A DNA stretch of 64,000 bases. Source: Streptantibioticus parmotrematis. GTDB taxonomy: Bacteria > Actinomycetota > Actinomycetes > Streptomycetales > Streptomycetaceae. The position numbers were made by a program, and so were the translations under genes. Location of the stretch: contig NZ_JAINVZ010000005.1 in assembly GCF_019890615.1 (NCBI RefSeq), forward strand, positions 1 to 64,000, written 5' to 3'. This document shows positions 16,140 to 24,804 of this stretch, in pieces. The notes under the pieces were generated by a model. The model was not told where the DNA came from, did not search any database, and worked only from the letters and a program-made list of their open reading frames with translations. Positions within the stretch are counted from its first letter, which is position 1. Each line of letters opens with the position of its first letter.

Positions 16140-17792
16140 ATGACCGACACCACCTTCGACACCACGACCGCCGCGCGGCGCACCGCCGTCCTGGACGACG
16201 CCCACATCGGCGACATCCGCGGCGCCCTCGGCACCGTCAGGCTCGACGACACCGCACCGCGCACCGGGCTGTCCGCGCGGCTGAAGACACTGCTCGCCAT
16301 CGTCGGCCCCGGCCTGATCGTGATGGTCGGCGACAACGACGCCGGCGCGTTCGCCACGTACGGGCAGGCCGGGCAGAACTACGGCACCCATCTGCTGTGG
16401 ACCCTGCTCCTGCTGGTCCCGGTGCTCTACGCCAACCAGGAGATGGTGCTGCGGCTCGGCGCGGTCACCGGGGTGGGGCACGCGCGGCTGATCCTGGAGC
16501 GGTTCGGCCGGTTCTGGGGCGCGTTCAGCGTCATCGACCTGTTCCTGCTCAACGCCTTCACCCTGGTGACCGAGTTCATCGGCATCACCATGGCCGCCGG
16601 ATACCTGGGACTGCCGAAGACGGCCGCGGTGGTGCTGGCGGCGGGCGTCATCATCGCCTCCGCGTTCACCGGCTCGTTCCAGCGGTTCGAGCGGATCGCC
16701 ATCACCCTGTGCGCGGCCTCGCTGCTGCTCGTTCCCATCTACTTCATGGCGCACCCGGCGACCGGCCGGATGCTCCACGACTTCGTGGTGCCCGGAATGC
16801 CGGGCGGCAGCGGGCAGTTGTCGACCGTGATGCTGCTGATCATCGGCATCGTCGGCACCACCGTCGCGCCCTGGCAGCTGTTCTTCCAGCAGTCCTACGT
16901 CATCGACAAGCGCATCACGCCGCGTTTCATGGCGTACGAGAAGGCCGACCTGTGGATCGGCATCGTGGTCGTCGTCATCGGCGCGGGCGCCATGATGGGA
17001 TTCACCGCCGCGGCCTTCGCCGGCAGCCACGCGGCCGGGCACTTCACCGACACCGCCGGTGTCGCGCACGGCCTCGCCGCCCACGCGGGCAAGGTGGCGG
17101 GCGTGCTGTTCGCCATCGCACTGCTGGACGCCTCGATCATCGGCGCGTTCGCCGTGTCCCTGTCGACCGCGTACGCCATCGGGGACGTCCTCGGCCTCAA
17201 GCACTCGCTGCACCGGGGGATCTCCGGCGCCAAGGGCTTCTACGCGGTCTACGCGGGCCTGGTCGCCGCCGCCGCGGCCATCGTGCTGATCCCCGGATCG
17301 CCGCTCGGCCTGCTGACCGAGGGCGTGCAGACACTCGCCGGGGTCCTGCTGCCGTCGGCGTCGGTCTTCCTGCTGCTGCTGTGCAACGACCGCGCGGTCC
17401 TCGGCCCTTGGGTCAACGGCCCGAGGACCAACGCGTTGATCTCGGCGGTCGTCGGGGTGCTGATCACGCTGTCGATCGTGCTGACCGCGTCCGTGCTCTT
17501 CCCGTCCATCTCCGCCGGGGCGATCCTCGACATCATGGCGGCCTGCGGGGTCGCCGGGGTGATCGCCATCGGCTACGCGGAGGTGCGCCGCCGCCGCAAG
17601 GGCTGGGCGCGCGCCGGGCGGGAGATCGACCGCACCGGGCGGCTGGACTGGCGGATGCCACCGCTGGAGACGCTGTCCAAGCCCGTGCTGTCCACCGGCT
17701 ACAAGGTCGGCATGACCGCGCTGCGCACGTACCTGCTGATCGCCATGGTGCTGGTGGTCGTCAAGATCGTGCAGGCAGCCCTGGCCCACTGA
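16140..17792 (+). CDS. Nramp-related divalent metal transporter, probable Mg2+ type (NRMT)
   Basis: 550 aa from ATG 16140 with GGGAGG upstream; ATG 16095 is an alternative start. It has about 11-12 membrane helices of the Nramp fold after a 45-residue cytoplasmic tail. In helix 1 the canonical DPGN is replaced by GDNDAG (residues 64-69). In helix 6 the canonical MPH is replaced by TVAPWQ (241-246), removing the methionine that favours transition metals. Nramp-related Mg transporters also lack that methionine, and the upstream Mg riboswitch supports Mg2+ uptake. The C-terminal cytoplasmic end contains a basic stretch (EVRRRRKGWARAG) before the last helix. MgtC-type follows after 44 bp. Confidence 0.87.
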   Translation: MTDTTFDTTTAARRTAVLDDAHIGDIRGALGTVRLDDTAPRTGLSARLKTLLAIVGPGLIVMVGDNDAGAFATYGQAGQNYGTHLLWTLLLLVPVLYANQEMVLRLGAVTGVGHARLILERFGRFWGAFSVIDLFLLNAFTLVTEFIGITMAAGYLGLPKTAAVVLAAGVIIASAFTGSFQRFERIAITLCAASLLLVPIYFMAHPATGRMLHDFVVPGMPGGSGQLSTVMLLIIGIVGTTVAPWQLFFQQSYVIDKRITPRFMAYEKADLWIGIVVVVIGAGAMMGFTAAAFAGSHAAGHFTDTAGVAHGLAAHAGKVAGVLFAIALLDASIIGAFAVSLSTAYAIGDVLGLKHSLHRGISGAKGFYAVYAGLVAAAAAIVLIPGSPLGLLTEGVQTLAGVLLPSASVFLLLLCNDRAVLGPWVNGPRTNALISAVVGVLITLSIVLTASVLFPSISAGAILDIMAACGVAGVIAIGYAEVRRRRKGWARAGREIDRTGRLDWRMPPLETLSKPVLSTGYKVGMTALRTYLLIAMVLVVVKIVQAALAH

Positions 17793-17836
17793 GCGGGCCC
17801 GTACCCACCGCAATCCGGACGAGGAGGAGGTGCACC

Positions 17837-18307
17837 ATGCACACTCTGACCACCTTCGACTTCCTGACCCGGCTCGCCACCGGCGTGGCCTGCGGCGCGC
17901 TGATCGGAGTCGAGCGCCAGTGGCGGGCCCGGATGGCGGGCCTGCGGACCAACGCCCTGGTCGCGGCGGGGGCGACGCTGTTCGTGCTGTACAGCGTCGC
18001 CGTCGGCGATCCGTCCAGCCCGACCCGGGTCGCCTCCTACGTGGTGTCCGGCATCGGCTTCCTGGGCGGAGGCGTCATCCTGCGCGACGGCGGCGGGGTG
18101 CGCGGGCTCAACACGGCCGCCACGCTGTGGTGTTCGGCTGCCGTGGGCGTGCTGGCCGCCTCGGGCAGGACGGGCCTGGCGGTGCTGGGCACGCTGGCGG
18201 TCCTCGGCATCCACCTCGTGCTGCGCCCCGCGGGGCGGATGCTGGACCGCACCCCGGCGTCCTGCCCGGAGCAGGAGGAGGAACCGGCCGACCGAGTGCC
18301 GGTGTGA
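17837..18307 (+). CDS. MgtC/SapB family membrane protein
   Basis: 156 aa, ATG 17837 with GGAGGAGG in front. The N-terminal MgtC domain has the typical start FLTRLATGVACGALIGVERQ, then AGLRTNALVAAGATLFV and ASYVVSGIGFLGGGVILRDG, with about four membrane helices. The family is linked to growth in low Mg and to control of the F-ATPase. The C-terminal cytoplasmic domain seen in long MgtC is missing; the tail is short and acidic. It is co-transcribed with the Nramp-related gene under the M-box, which places it in Mg homeostasis. Confidence 0.9.
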   Translation: MHTLTTFDFLTRLATGVACGALIGVERQWRARMAGLRTNALVAAGATLFVLYSVAVGDPSSPTRVASYVVSGIGFLGGGVILRDGGGVRGLNTAATLWCSAAVGVLAASGRTGLAVLGTLAVLGIHLVLRPAGRMLDRTPASCPEQEEEPADRVPV

Positions 18308-18370
18308 CGACCCATCAGGTCAAGTGCTGGAGTGACGCACCGTCAGGTAGCGTGCTTATGTGATGGCTTG

Positions 18371-19213
18371 TCAAGTGTACTGACCCAGGAACCCCTCGAC
18401 CGTGCCGCTGAACCGAGCCGGGTCGTCCAGCCACGGGTAGTGACCCGCCCCCGGCTGGACGACCATCTCGGCCCGGCGGAACCGTCCGGCGATCTCCTCC
18501 GCCACCCCCGGGCGCGGCGCGCTGTCCAGCTCACCGGCGAGCACCAGCACCGGCACGTCCGGCACCGCCGCCGGCGGCTCGAACGCGCCGGGTGCGACGT
18601 AGTGCGCCGTCGCCTCGTCGTTGGTCTGCTCGACCTCGCCCGCCGCGTGCGCCCGCGCGGCGTCGTCCCAGCGTCCGTAGAAGAACGGCGTGGCCGCGTC
18701 GAAGTCGGCGTCGGTCGCGGTGCCCGCCCAGACCGCGTCGTACGCCGCCCGGGCGCCCGCGGCCCAGGGTTCACCGGCCCGCAGGTCGGCGGCCTGAGCA
18801 CGGTGGGCGGTGGTGAACTCGATACCCAGCACCCGGGCCCTGGCGGTGATCAGGCACAGCGCGCGCACCCGATCCGGGTGGCGGGCCGTGTACTGCAACG
18901 CGAGGTCGCCCGCGGCCGAGTGCGCCAGCAGGTCCATGCGCTCCAGCCCGAGGTGACGCCGCAACGCCTCGACGTCGTCCACGAGCCGATCGCACCGGTA
19001 CGTCGCCGGATCGGCCGGAACCCCCGAGCCCCCGGTCCCCCGAGCGTCCAGCATGACCAGCCGCCTGCGCGCGTCCCACCCCCCGAGGTCCCCGAGGTAG
19101 GCGGAGGCCCGCATGGGCCCACCGGGCAGACACAGCAACGTCTCACCGGAGCCGCGCACATGGAAGGCGAGCGGTGTCCCGTCATCGGCACAGAAGATCG
19201 GCATGGGCCCCAT
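18371..19213 (-). CDS. Alpha/beta hydrolase
   Basis: 280 aa from ATG 19213 (ATG 19204 also fits). Alpha/beta-hydrolase fold: LCLPGGPM (HG-loop equivalent), LDARGTGGS, nucleophile elbow AHSAAGD, the acid in VPVLVLAGELDSAPRPG, and a catalytic His in GAGHYPWLDD. The pattern DARGTGGS plus GGP resembles proline iminopeptidases and related S33 enzymes. The substrate is unknown. It lies 56 bp downstream of the damaged P450 gene on the same strand, so all three genes 18371-21245 may have formed one operon. Confidence 0.82.
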   Translation of the reverse strand: MGPMPIFCADDGTPLAFHVRGSGETLLCLPGGPMRASAYLGDLGGWDARRRLVMLDARGTGGSGVPADPATYRCDRLVDDVEALRRHLGLERMDLLAHSAAGDLALQYTARHPDRVRALCLITARARVLGIEFTTAHRAQAADLRAGEPWAAGARAAYDAVWAGTATDADFDAATPFFYGRWDDAARAHAAGEVEQTNDEATAHYVAPGAFEPPAAVPDVPVLVLAGELDSAPRPGVAEEIAGRFRRAEMVVQPGAGHYPWLDDPARFSGTVEGFLGQYT

Positions 19214-19269
19214 CCTGGGGAGCCGTCCCGTGGCGTGGCAAGCGGGATACGCCACTGCCCGCCCACGCG

Positions 19270-20412
19270 TCACCCCGCAGGCAGCTCGAGTCTCAAGAAT
19301 TTCAGCCCGTTGATGAAGTTGGACGTCAGGCGTCGCGGGGGTTCGGCCAGGCGGGGTGGCGTGGGGAGGGCCGTGCGGAACTCGTCGTAGAGCGTGGCGA
19401 GTTGGAGGCGGGCGAAGTGGGCGCCCAGGCAGACGTGGGGGCCGTCGCCGAAGGAGACATGGGGATTGGGGGAGCGGGTCAGGTCGAGGCGGTACGGGTG
19501 GGGGAAGACGCGTTCGTCGTGGTTGGCGGAGGCGTGGAGGACGACCACCTTCTCGCCCGCCCGGACCCGCGTTCCGGCGAGCGTGGTGTCGTGCGCGGCG
19601 GTACGCCGGAAGGTCAGCACCGGAGGATGGCGCCGCAGCAGGAAGAAGAACATCTCCAGCTCGGGGACGGTCAGTTCGGCGTCGGTGGCCAGCGCCGTCA
19701 GCACGTCGTCGCCCGGGTGGCGGCGCTTGTGGGCGGCCAGCTCGCGCGCGTAGCCGAACATGTCGGCCAGCGCGGACGGCGAGCGGGGGTCGACCGGCGA
19801 GCCGTCCGCCGTGGACGTGTCCGACGCCTCGTCGGGGTCCTGGTAGCCGATGACCCGCCGCGTCCAGTGCAGCAGCAGACCCCGGTCGCCCGGCGGCACC
19901 CCCAGCAGATCGGTGAGGTTCAGCAACGCGTACTCGTCGGTGACCCGCGCCACCACATCACACGTGCCGTCTCCCGCCCGCGCTTCCGCCAGCGCCCCCG
20001 CCACCAGGGACCGGGCCCGCCCGCGCACCGCCTCCCGGAAGCGCGCCACACGCCCGGGCGTGAAGGCCCGGCTGACCAGCCTGCGCAGCCGCAGGTGGTG
20101 CGGCGGGTCCTGGTTGAGCATCATCCGCCGGACGAACGGCAGATCGGCCGGATCCGGGTCGCGGATCTGTGTCGCGCCCAGGCACGAGGAGTACGTGGCC
20201 GAGTCCTTCAGCACGCGCACCACGTCGGCGTGCCGGGTGACCGCCCAGAAGCCGGGGCCCGCGGGCCAGCCCAGCACCTCCGGCTCGTCCTGCCAGGCCA
20301 CCGGGCAGTGGTCGCGCAACACCCGGTACCGCCCGTACGGCACGCCGCGCGCGTACCGCCGGGGGTCGAAGACGTCCGGCCCCGCACCTCGGTGCCGAAC
20401 CTCAGCCGGCAC
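19270..20412 (-). CDS. Cytochrome P450 with internal deletion, probably inactive
   Basis: 380 aa from GTG 20412, which has GGAGG 7 nt upstream and overlaps the preceding hydrolase stop by 11 bp. The N-terminal half is a normal bacterial CYP (DPPHHLRLRRLVSRAFTPG as the C-helix region), and the heme loop FGDGPHVCLG with Cys328 is intact. At Leu259-Arg260 (near base 19635) the chain jumps from EMFFFLL directly to RRHPPVLTFRRTA. About 45 residues are missing, including the I-helix oxygen-activation motif (AGxET type) and the K-helix ExxR. The frame is preserved. Without ExxR the heme pocket should not form, so I expect a non-functional product or an assembly error. Confidence 0.8.
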   Translation of the reverse strand: MPAEVRHRGAGPDVFDPRRYARGVPYGRYRVLRDHCPVAWQDEPEVLGWPAGPGFWAVTRHADVVRVLKDSATYSSCLGATQIRDPDPADLPFVRRMMLNQDPPHHLRLRRLVSRAFTPGRVARFREAVRGRARSLVAGALAEARAGDGTCDVVARVTDEYALLNLTDLLGVPPGDRGLLLHWTRRVIGYQDPDEASDTSTADGSPVDPRSPSALADMFGYARELAAHKRRHPGDDVLTALATDAELTVPELEMFFFLLRRHPPVLTFRRTAAHDTTLAGTRVRAGEKVVVLHASANHDERVFPHPYRLDLTRSPNPHVSFGDGPHVCLGAHFARLQLATLYDEFRTALPTPPRLAEPPRRLTSNFINGLKFLRLELPAG

Positions 20413-21245
20413 TGCCGTTCCCCTCCGGCCCGTCGACCGCACAGGCCGTATCAGCCGCGTCGGCGGCGTCGGCGCGGGCGTCGGCGCGCAGGAAGTCCTC
20501 GACGACACGGATGAGTTCGAGCGGTGTCTCGTCCATCGCGTAGTGACCCGCCGAGACGAGCTCGACGAGTTCGCCGCGCTTGAACCAGCGCATCCAGGTC
20601 GCGCGCTGGACCTCGGCGGTCAGTGCCGGGTCCAGCGCGCCCACCACGGCCAGCGCGGGCACGGTGGATCCGTCGACGCCCCCGTGGAAGTCCTCGCCCG
20701 CCCAGGAGGTGAACCAGGCGTGGAAGGCCTCAGCGTCACTGCGCTCCAACGACCCGCGCACCATGCGGTCGAGCCAGGCGGCGGGACGGCGGCTGCCGGT
20801 GGTGAAGTCGATGATGGCGCGACGGTTGTCCGGCGAGCGGGCCGCGCCGTCGAACAACTCGTGCTGCTCCGGCGGCAGCGGCAGGCCGGACGCCGGGACC
20901 GGTGAGACCCCGACGAGCCTGCGCACCCGCTCCGGCGCGAGCGCCACCACCCGCTGCGCGACGCTGCCGCCCATCGAGTGACCGATCACGGAGAACCGTC
21001 GCCATCCCAGGCTGTCGGCGAGCGCGATCACGTCCTCGGCGCCCTCGGGTCGTGGTGAACGCGCCGGAGACGTCGCGCGCTTCGCCGTAGCCGCGCAGGT
21101 CCACCACCGCGTACTGGAACGCCTCGCGGTCGAGGTCGGCCAGCAGCGGATCGTACGCGGAGCGGTCGGCGAACCAGCCGTGGATCGCGATCACCTTGTG
21201 CGGACCGGCACCGTGCAGTCCGTGGGGCAGGGCCAGTGGGCTCAC
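20402..21245 (-). pseudogene. Alpha/beta hydrolase gene with a frameshift
   Basis: The N-terminal part reads from GTG 21245 (SPLALPHGLHGAGPHKVIAIHGWF... to VSGAFTTT). The rest continues in another frame from EGAEDVIALADSLGWRRFSVIGHSMGG to the stop at 20402. One extra base in the GGG run at 21047-21049 accounts for the break. Both halves are otherwise good alpha/beta-hydrolase sequence, including the GHSMGG elbow and the late AGHYAMDE His. Either a recent mutation or a sequencing error. It is upstream of, and translationally coupled to, the damaged P450. Confidence 0.75.
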
Positions 21246-21407
21246 TCCGACTCCCGTCGCCGTACGCGCCGGGCGGCCCGGCACCGCCCGTGCTGCCGTG
21301 TCGGCTCCACGGTGGCGGCCCGCCGCCCGGGCGCGCAAGAGCCCGTTCGTGTGCGACACGGTGACCCTCCGGCCGATCGGGCGGCGCCGTCCGTCGCGGC
21401 CGGCCCG

Positions 21408-22250
21408 TCAGGAACCGCAGCTGCCCTTGCCCGGGCCGCCGAGGTGGAACGAGGTGCGGGTGACCGACCCCGCGTCGTAGTAGTCGGGGCTGGTGGTCTG
21501 CACCGTGAGGTCCGGCCGGTCCGCGCTGCCGTACAGCCGGAATCCGGCGATCCAGGAGGACCGCCACGAGGTGCCGGGACGGCCGTTGCCCATCTGGGTG
21601 CACGACGGCACGTCCGAGGCGTCGGCCGCGACCTCGCCGAACGCGGTGATCTTCTGGGCGCTGGTGTACGTGCCGTTCCACAGCGAGCCGGGGAAGTAGC
21701 CGACCGCGTGGCCGTCGTAGAAGATCCACCAGTCGCCGCCCAGCTCGCGGATGGCGAAGCTCCCCGCGTGACCGGCCGGCAGCGGCATGCCGGGGGTGAC
21801 GGTGTGCGAGACCTGGACGAAGCCGCAGCCGTTGTAGCAGGACTCCTGGCCGTCGACCCAGTGGTAGACGAACAGATGCGGCCTGCCGTCGCCGTTGTTC
21901 ACCTGGCGGTCCACGGTCCAGCCGACCTCCACGGTGGAGGTCGCGCCGGTGTTTTGCAGGGCCAGCTCCTGGAGCGAGTGTTCGTCCTGCTGGGCGGGGT
22001 TGACCACCGGGTCGGCGATCTCCATGCGGACGCTCGCGCCGGTCGCGTCTGTGATCTGGCGGCCGTAGACGTAGTCGTAGCAAGCGCCGTACCAACATGT
22101 CGGGTTGTCGGTCCCCGTGGCGGCTGCTCCGGTGGCCGGGGGAGCGGAGGGCAGGGGCCGGGGCGCGGCCTGGGCGGACTGGCCGGTGAGCAGGGTGAGC
22201 GCGGCAGCGGCGGCGGTCAGTCCCACCGTGAGGCGGGTGCGTATGCGCAT
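21408..22250 (-). CDS. Secreted neprosin-domain protein
   Basis: 280 aa, ATG 22250. The signal peptide ends near AQA (residue 28). The mature protein follows the neprosin/DUF239 pattern: HSLQELALQNTGATSTVEVGW, PHLFVYHWVDGQESCYNGCGFVQ, DWWIFYDGHAVGYFPGSLW, ITAFGEVAADASD and a final MGNGRPG region. Characterised plant neprosin is a post-proline endopeptidase of the glutamic peptidase type. The conserved Glu in this copy may be in the early PQELA/EVGW strands, but I cannot assign it surely. It is divergent from the XRE-TPR gene across a palindrome. Confidence 0.82.
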   Translation of the reverse strand: MRIRTRLTVGLTAAAAALTLLTGQSAQAAPRPLPSAPPATGAAATGTDNPTCWYGACYDYVYGRQITDATGASVRMEIADPVVNPAQQDEHSLQELALQNTGATSTVEVGWTVDRQVNNGDGRPHLFVYHWVDGQESCYNGCGFVQVSHTVTPGMPLPAGHAGSFAIRELGGDWWIFYDGHAVGYFPGSLWNGTYTSAQKITAFGEVAADASDVPSCTQMGNGRPGTSWRSSWIAGFRLYGSADRPDLTVQTTSPDYYDAGSVTRTSFHLGGPGKGSCGS

Positions 22251-22336
22251 GAGGGGTCTCCGTCGGTCGGGTGGAGGGAGAGGGAGGGCGGCGGGTCGGA
22301 CGCCGTGCGGGCGAAGGCCGGTCGCGCCGGAACAGT

Positions 22337-22370
22337 CCATGTAAGTGCTCAAGTAACTTCACTTACATGG
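22337..22370. promoter_or_regulatory. Perfect 11-bp inverted repeat, candidate operator
   Basis: CCATGTAAGTG (22337-22347) and CACTTACATGG (22360-22370) are exact complements. The 12-nt spacer itself contains AAGTAACTT. The site sits in the 207-bp gap between the divergent neprosin-type and XRE-TPR genes and is AT-rich for this genome, as expected for overlapping promoters. The neighbouring XRE regulator is the likely binder. Confidence 0.65.
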
Positions 22371-22457
22371 GGAGTTAAGCTAGACCGGAAGGCGGCGGCT
22401 GGCAAGGTTTCCGCCGGGACTCCGGCGCGGGGCCCGGCAGGGAGGGAAGAGGTGGCC

Positions 22458-23930
22458 ATGTCCACGGGAAGCGGGGACTCCGGCGAGGACGGGCGCTCCG
22501 AGGGGCAAACCGGTGTGCAAACCGGTCGGCAAACCGGCGTGCGACCCGGCGCGCGGTCCGACGCACGGCCCGACGCGCGCTCCAGCGCCAAGGAGATCGG
22601 CTCCCGCATCCAACGCCTGCGCACTGAAAAGAAATTGACGCAACGTCAGCTCGCCGGCACACGGTACACCGCCGCGTACGTCTCCACCGTGGAGGCGGGC
22701 AAGGCCCGCGCCTCGCAGACCGCCCTGCGTTATCTCGCCGAGCGGCTCGGGACGACCTACGAACAGCTCGCCGAAGGCGTCCCCGCCGGTCTGCGTGCCG
22801 AGCTGCGCGAACGGCTCGCCGAGGCGGACCGCCTGGCCGACGAAGGCTCGGGCGAACACGCGGAACAGACCCTCGTCGCCCTCCTCGAACGCGCCGCCGA
22901 CCACGAACTCCCCGACCTCCAGGCCGACATGAACGTTGCCCTGGGACACTGCATGCTGCGCCGAGGCGCGCTCGCCGAGGCGCGCGAGTGCTTCGACCGC
23001 GCCCTGGGCCTGCTGGCCGACCAGCCGCTGCCCACCCGGGTCCGGGCCATCCGCGGCCAGGCGATCGCCCACCAGCTCGGCGGCGACATCCGCTACTCCT
23101 GCTACCTGCTGGAGCAGACCATCGACGAGCTGAACGGCGGCGGACTGCCCGACCCGGCCGCGCTGCTCCTGCTCTACGCCACGATCATCACGCCGTACCT
23201 CGACATGGGCGCCCTGGAACGCGCCGCCAAGGCCGCCGACCTCGCCCTCGATCTCGCGCCCCGCGTCGCCGACCCGGTCGTGGTCGCCGGACTGCACCGC
23301 TCGGTGGCCCGCACCCTGGCGGGCGGCGGACGCTTCGACGAGGCCGAGGCGTACCTCGTCAAGGCGCAGGAGGTCTACGAGCAGTGGCAGATCCGCGCCG
23401 AACTGGCCCAGTGCCACTGGATGCGCGGCTACCTGCACACCCAGCACGACCGCCTGGCCGACGCCGAGGACGAACTGACGTGCGCGCTGGGGATGTTGCG
23501 GTCCACCGGCGCCGCCTTCTACGCCACCCAGGTCGAGGTCGAACTCGCCGACGTGCGCTTCCGGCGTGGCCACGGCGCCGACGCCGAGCAACTCCTCACC
23601 ACACTGCTCGCCGGACTCGGCCCCGGCCACGGCACCGTGCACGCCGCGGCCGCGCACCGGCTGCTCGGCCTGATCCACGAGCAACGTGGCGAACCGGCCG
23701 ACGCCGAACGGCACTACCGGGCCGCGCTGCCGCTCCAGGAGGAGGCCGACGCCGCCGGGGACCTCGCCGACACCGCGCGGCTCCTCGGTGACCTGCTGGA
23801 GCGGCAGGGTCGCCTCAAAGACGCCATCGCCGCCTACCGGCGCGGTCTGACGGGACTGGCCCGGCCCGGCACCACCACCCTCGGCCCCGCCCCCGCCCCG
23901 CCGCCTGTCACCCCCCGGCCGACGCGGTGA
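22458..23930 (+). CDS. XRE-type helix-turn-helix regulator with TPR repeats
   Basis: 490 aa, ATG 22458 with a purine-rich GGAGGGAAGAGG upstream. Residues 1-45 are low-complexity (Gly/Arg/Thr/Asp repeats). An XRE HTH follows at about 47-105: IGSRIQRLRTEKKLTQRQLA, TAAYVSTVEAGKARAS, LRYLAERLGT. The remaining 370 residues are helical tetratricopeptide repeats of the kind that bind peptides or partner proteins, as in RRNPP-type regulators. It is divergent from the neprosin-type gene and its 3' end overlaps the convergent STM4011 gene by 23 bp. A secreted peptide or protein signal is possible but unproven. Confidence 0.85.
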   Translation: MSTGSGDSGEDGRSEGQTGVQTGRQTGVRPGARSDARPDARSSAKEIGSRIQRLRTEKKLTQRQLAGTRYTAAYVSTVEAGKARASQTALRYLAERLGTTYEQLAEGVPAGLRAELRERLAEADRLADEGSGEHAEQTLVALLERAADHELPDLQADMNVALGHCMLRRGALAEARECFDRALGLLADQPLPTRVRAIRGQAIAHQLGGDIRYSCYLLEQTIDELNGGGLPDPAALLLLYATIITPYLDMGALERAAKAADLALDLAPRVADPVVVAGLHRSVARTLAGGGRFDEAEAYLVKAQEVYEQWQIRAELAQCHWMRGYLHTQHDRLADAEDELTCALGMLRSTGAAFYATQVEVELADVRFRRGHGADAEQLLTTLLAGLGPGHGTVHAAAAHRLLGLIHEQRGEPADAERHYRAALPLQEEADAAGDLADTARLLGDLLERQGRLKDAIAAYRRGLTGLARPGTTTLGPAPAPPPVTPRPTR

Positions 23931-24798
23931 CCACGACCGGGTCCGCCCGCCGCGGCCAGTCCCGTGGCACGCGTTCCAGCACCCCGCCCGCGAAGACGTC
24001 GTACAACGGCAGCGATTCCAGGTGCACGTAACCGATGTGGCAGTCACACACGCCGAGCGGGCACGGCCGCGGGCGCAGCGCCACGCGGTACGAGCCGTCG
24101 TAGAGGTTGCCGAGGGGTTCCGGCACGAAGTGGCAGCGTCGCACCGTGCCCTGCCCGTCGACCGAGATCACCGACTCGCCGGTGCGGCACGCCCGCCCGG
24201 CACTGGCGTGCGGATGCCTGCTGTAGCCGAACAGCGGGTCCAGCGCGGTCCATCGGGCGGCCTCGGCGTCGGTGTACGTCCGCCCCTCCTGCGCGTTGAC
24301 CCACAGGTAGACGTGGTCCGGCAGGGCCGCACGCATCCGGCGAGCGGCCTCCAGATGCGCGGGGTCGCCCACCACGCCGACGCTGTAGCGCACCCCCGCC
24401 GCGTCCAGTTCACGGCACTTGCCCAGGAAGCGGTCGTGCCCGACCTGCCCGGGGTGGTACGTGGTCCACAGCGCGAGCGTGTCGCGGTCGGCGTCCGCCG
24501 TCCAGCGCACCCGGTGACTGAGGTTGGTCTGCACGGCGACCCGGGCGACGTGCGGCAGGCGGCTCAACTCGGCCAGCGTGTCGCGGTACCAGGACCGCAC
24601 CAGGCCCTCGCCCCACGGGGTGAACAGCAACGACAGCCGGTCGCCCCGCTGTTCGGCCGCCCACCGCGCGAATCGCTCCAACGCCTCCCGGTCCGCGACC
24701 AGTTCGGCCCGGGTGTCGCGGCGCTTGGCGAACGGGCAGTACGGGCAGTCGTAGTCGCACGAGGCCAGCGGGCCCCGGTACAGCACGGTCAGGTCCAC
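23908..24798 (-). CDS. STM4011 family radical SAM protein
   Basis: 296 aa from GTG 24798, GAGGTGA upstream overlapping the stop of STM4012. The radical SAM cysteines are Cys14, Cys18 and Cys21 (CDYDCPYC). The partial barrel continues with LLFTPWGEGLVR and RVAVQTNLSHRV. The C-terminal third has further cysteines (GRACRTGE, VRRCHFVP, CPLGVCDCHIGY), suggesting an auxiliary Fe-S cluster as in SPASM/twitch enzymes. Last gene of a five-gene operon. The family name comes from Salmonella; reaction and substrate are unknown. Auxiliary-cluster radical SAM enzymes often modify peptides, which is only a guide here. Confidence 0.9.
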   Translation of the reverse strand: MDLTVLYRGPLASCDYDCPYCPFAKRRDTRAELVADREALERFARWAAEQRGDRLSLLFTPWGEGLVRSWYRDTLAELSRLPHVARVAVQTNLSHRVRWTADADRDTLALWTTYHPGQVGHDRFLGKCRELDAAGVRYSVGVVGDPAHLEAARRMRAALPDHVYLWVNAQEGRTYTDAEAARWTALDPLFGYSRHPHASAGRACRTGESVISVDGQGTVRRCHFVPEPLGNLYDGSYRVALRPRPCPLGVCDCHIGYVHLESLPLYDVFAGGVLERVPRDWPRRADPVVVTASAGG

Positions 24799-24804
24799 GG
24801 CGTC

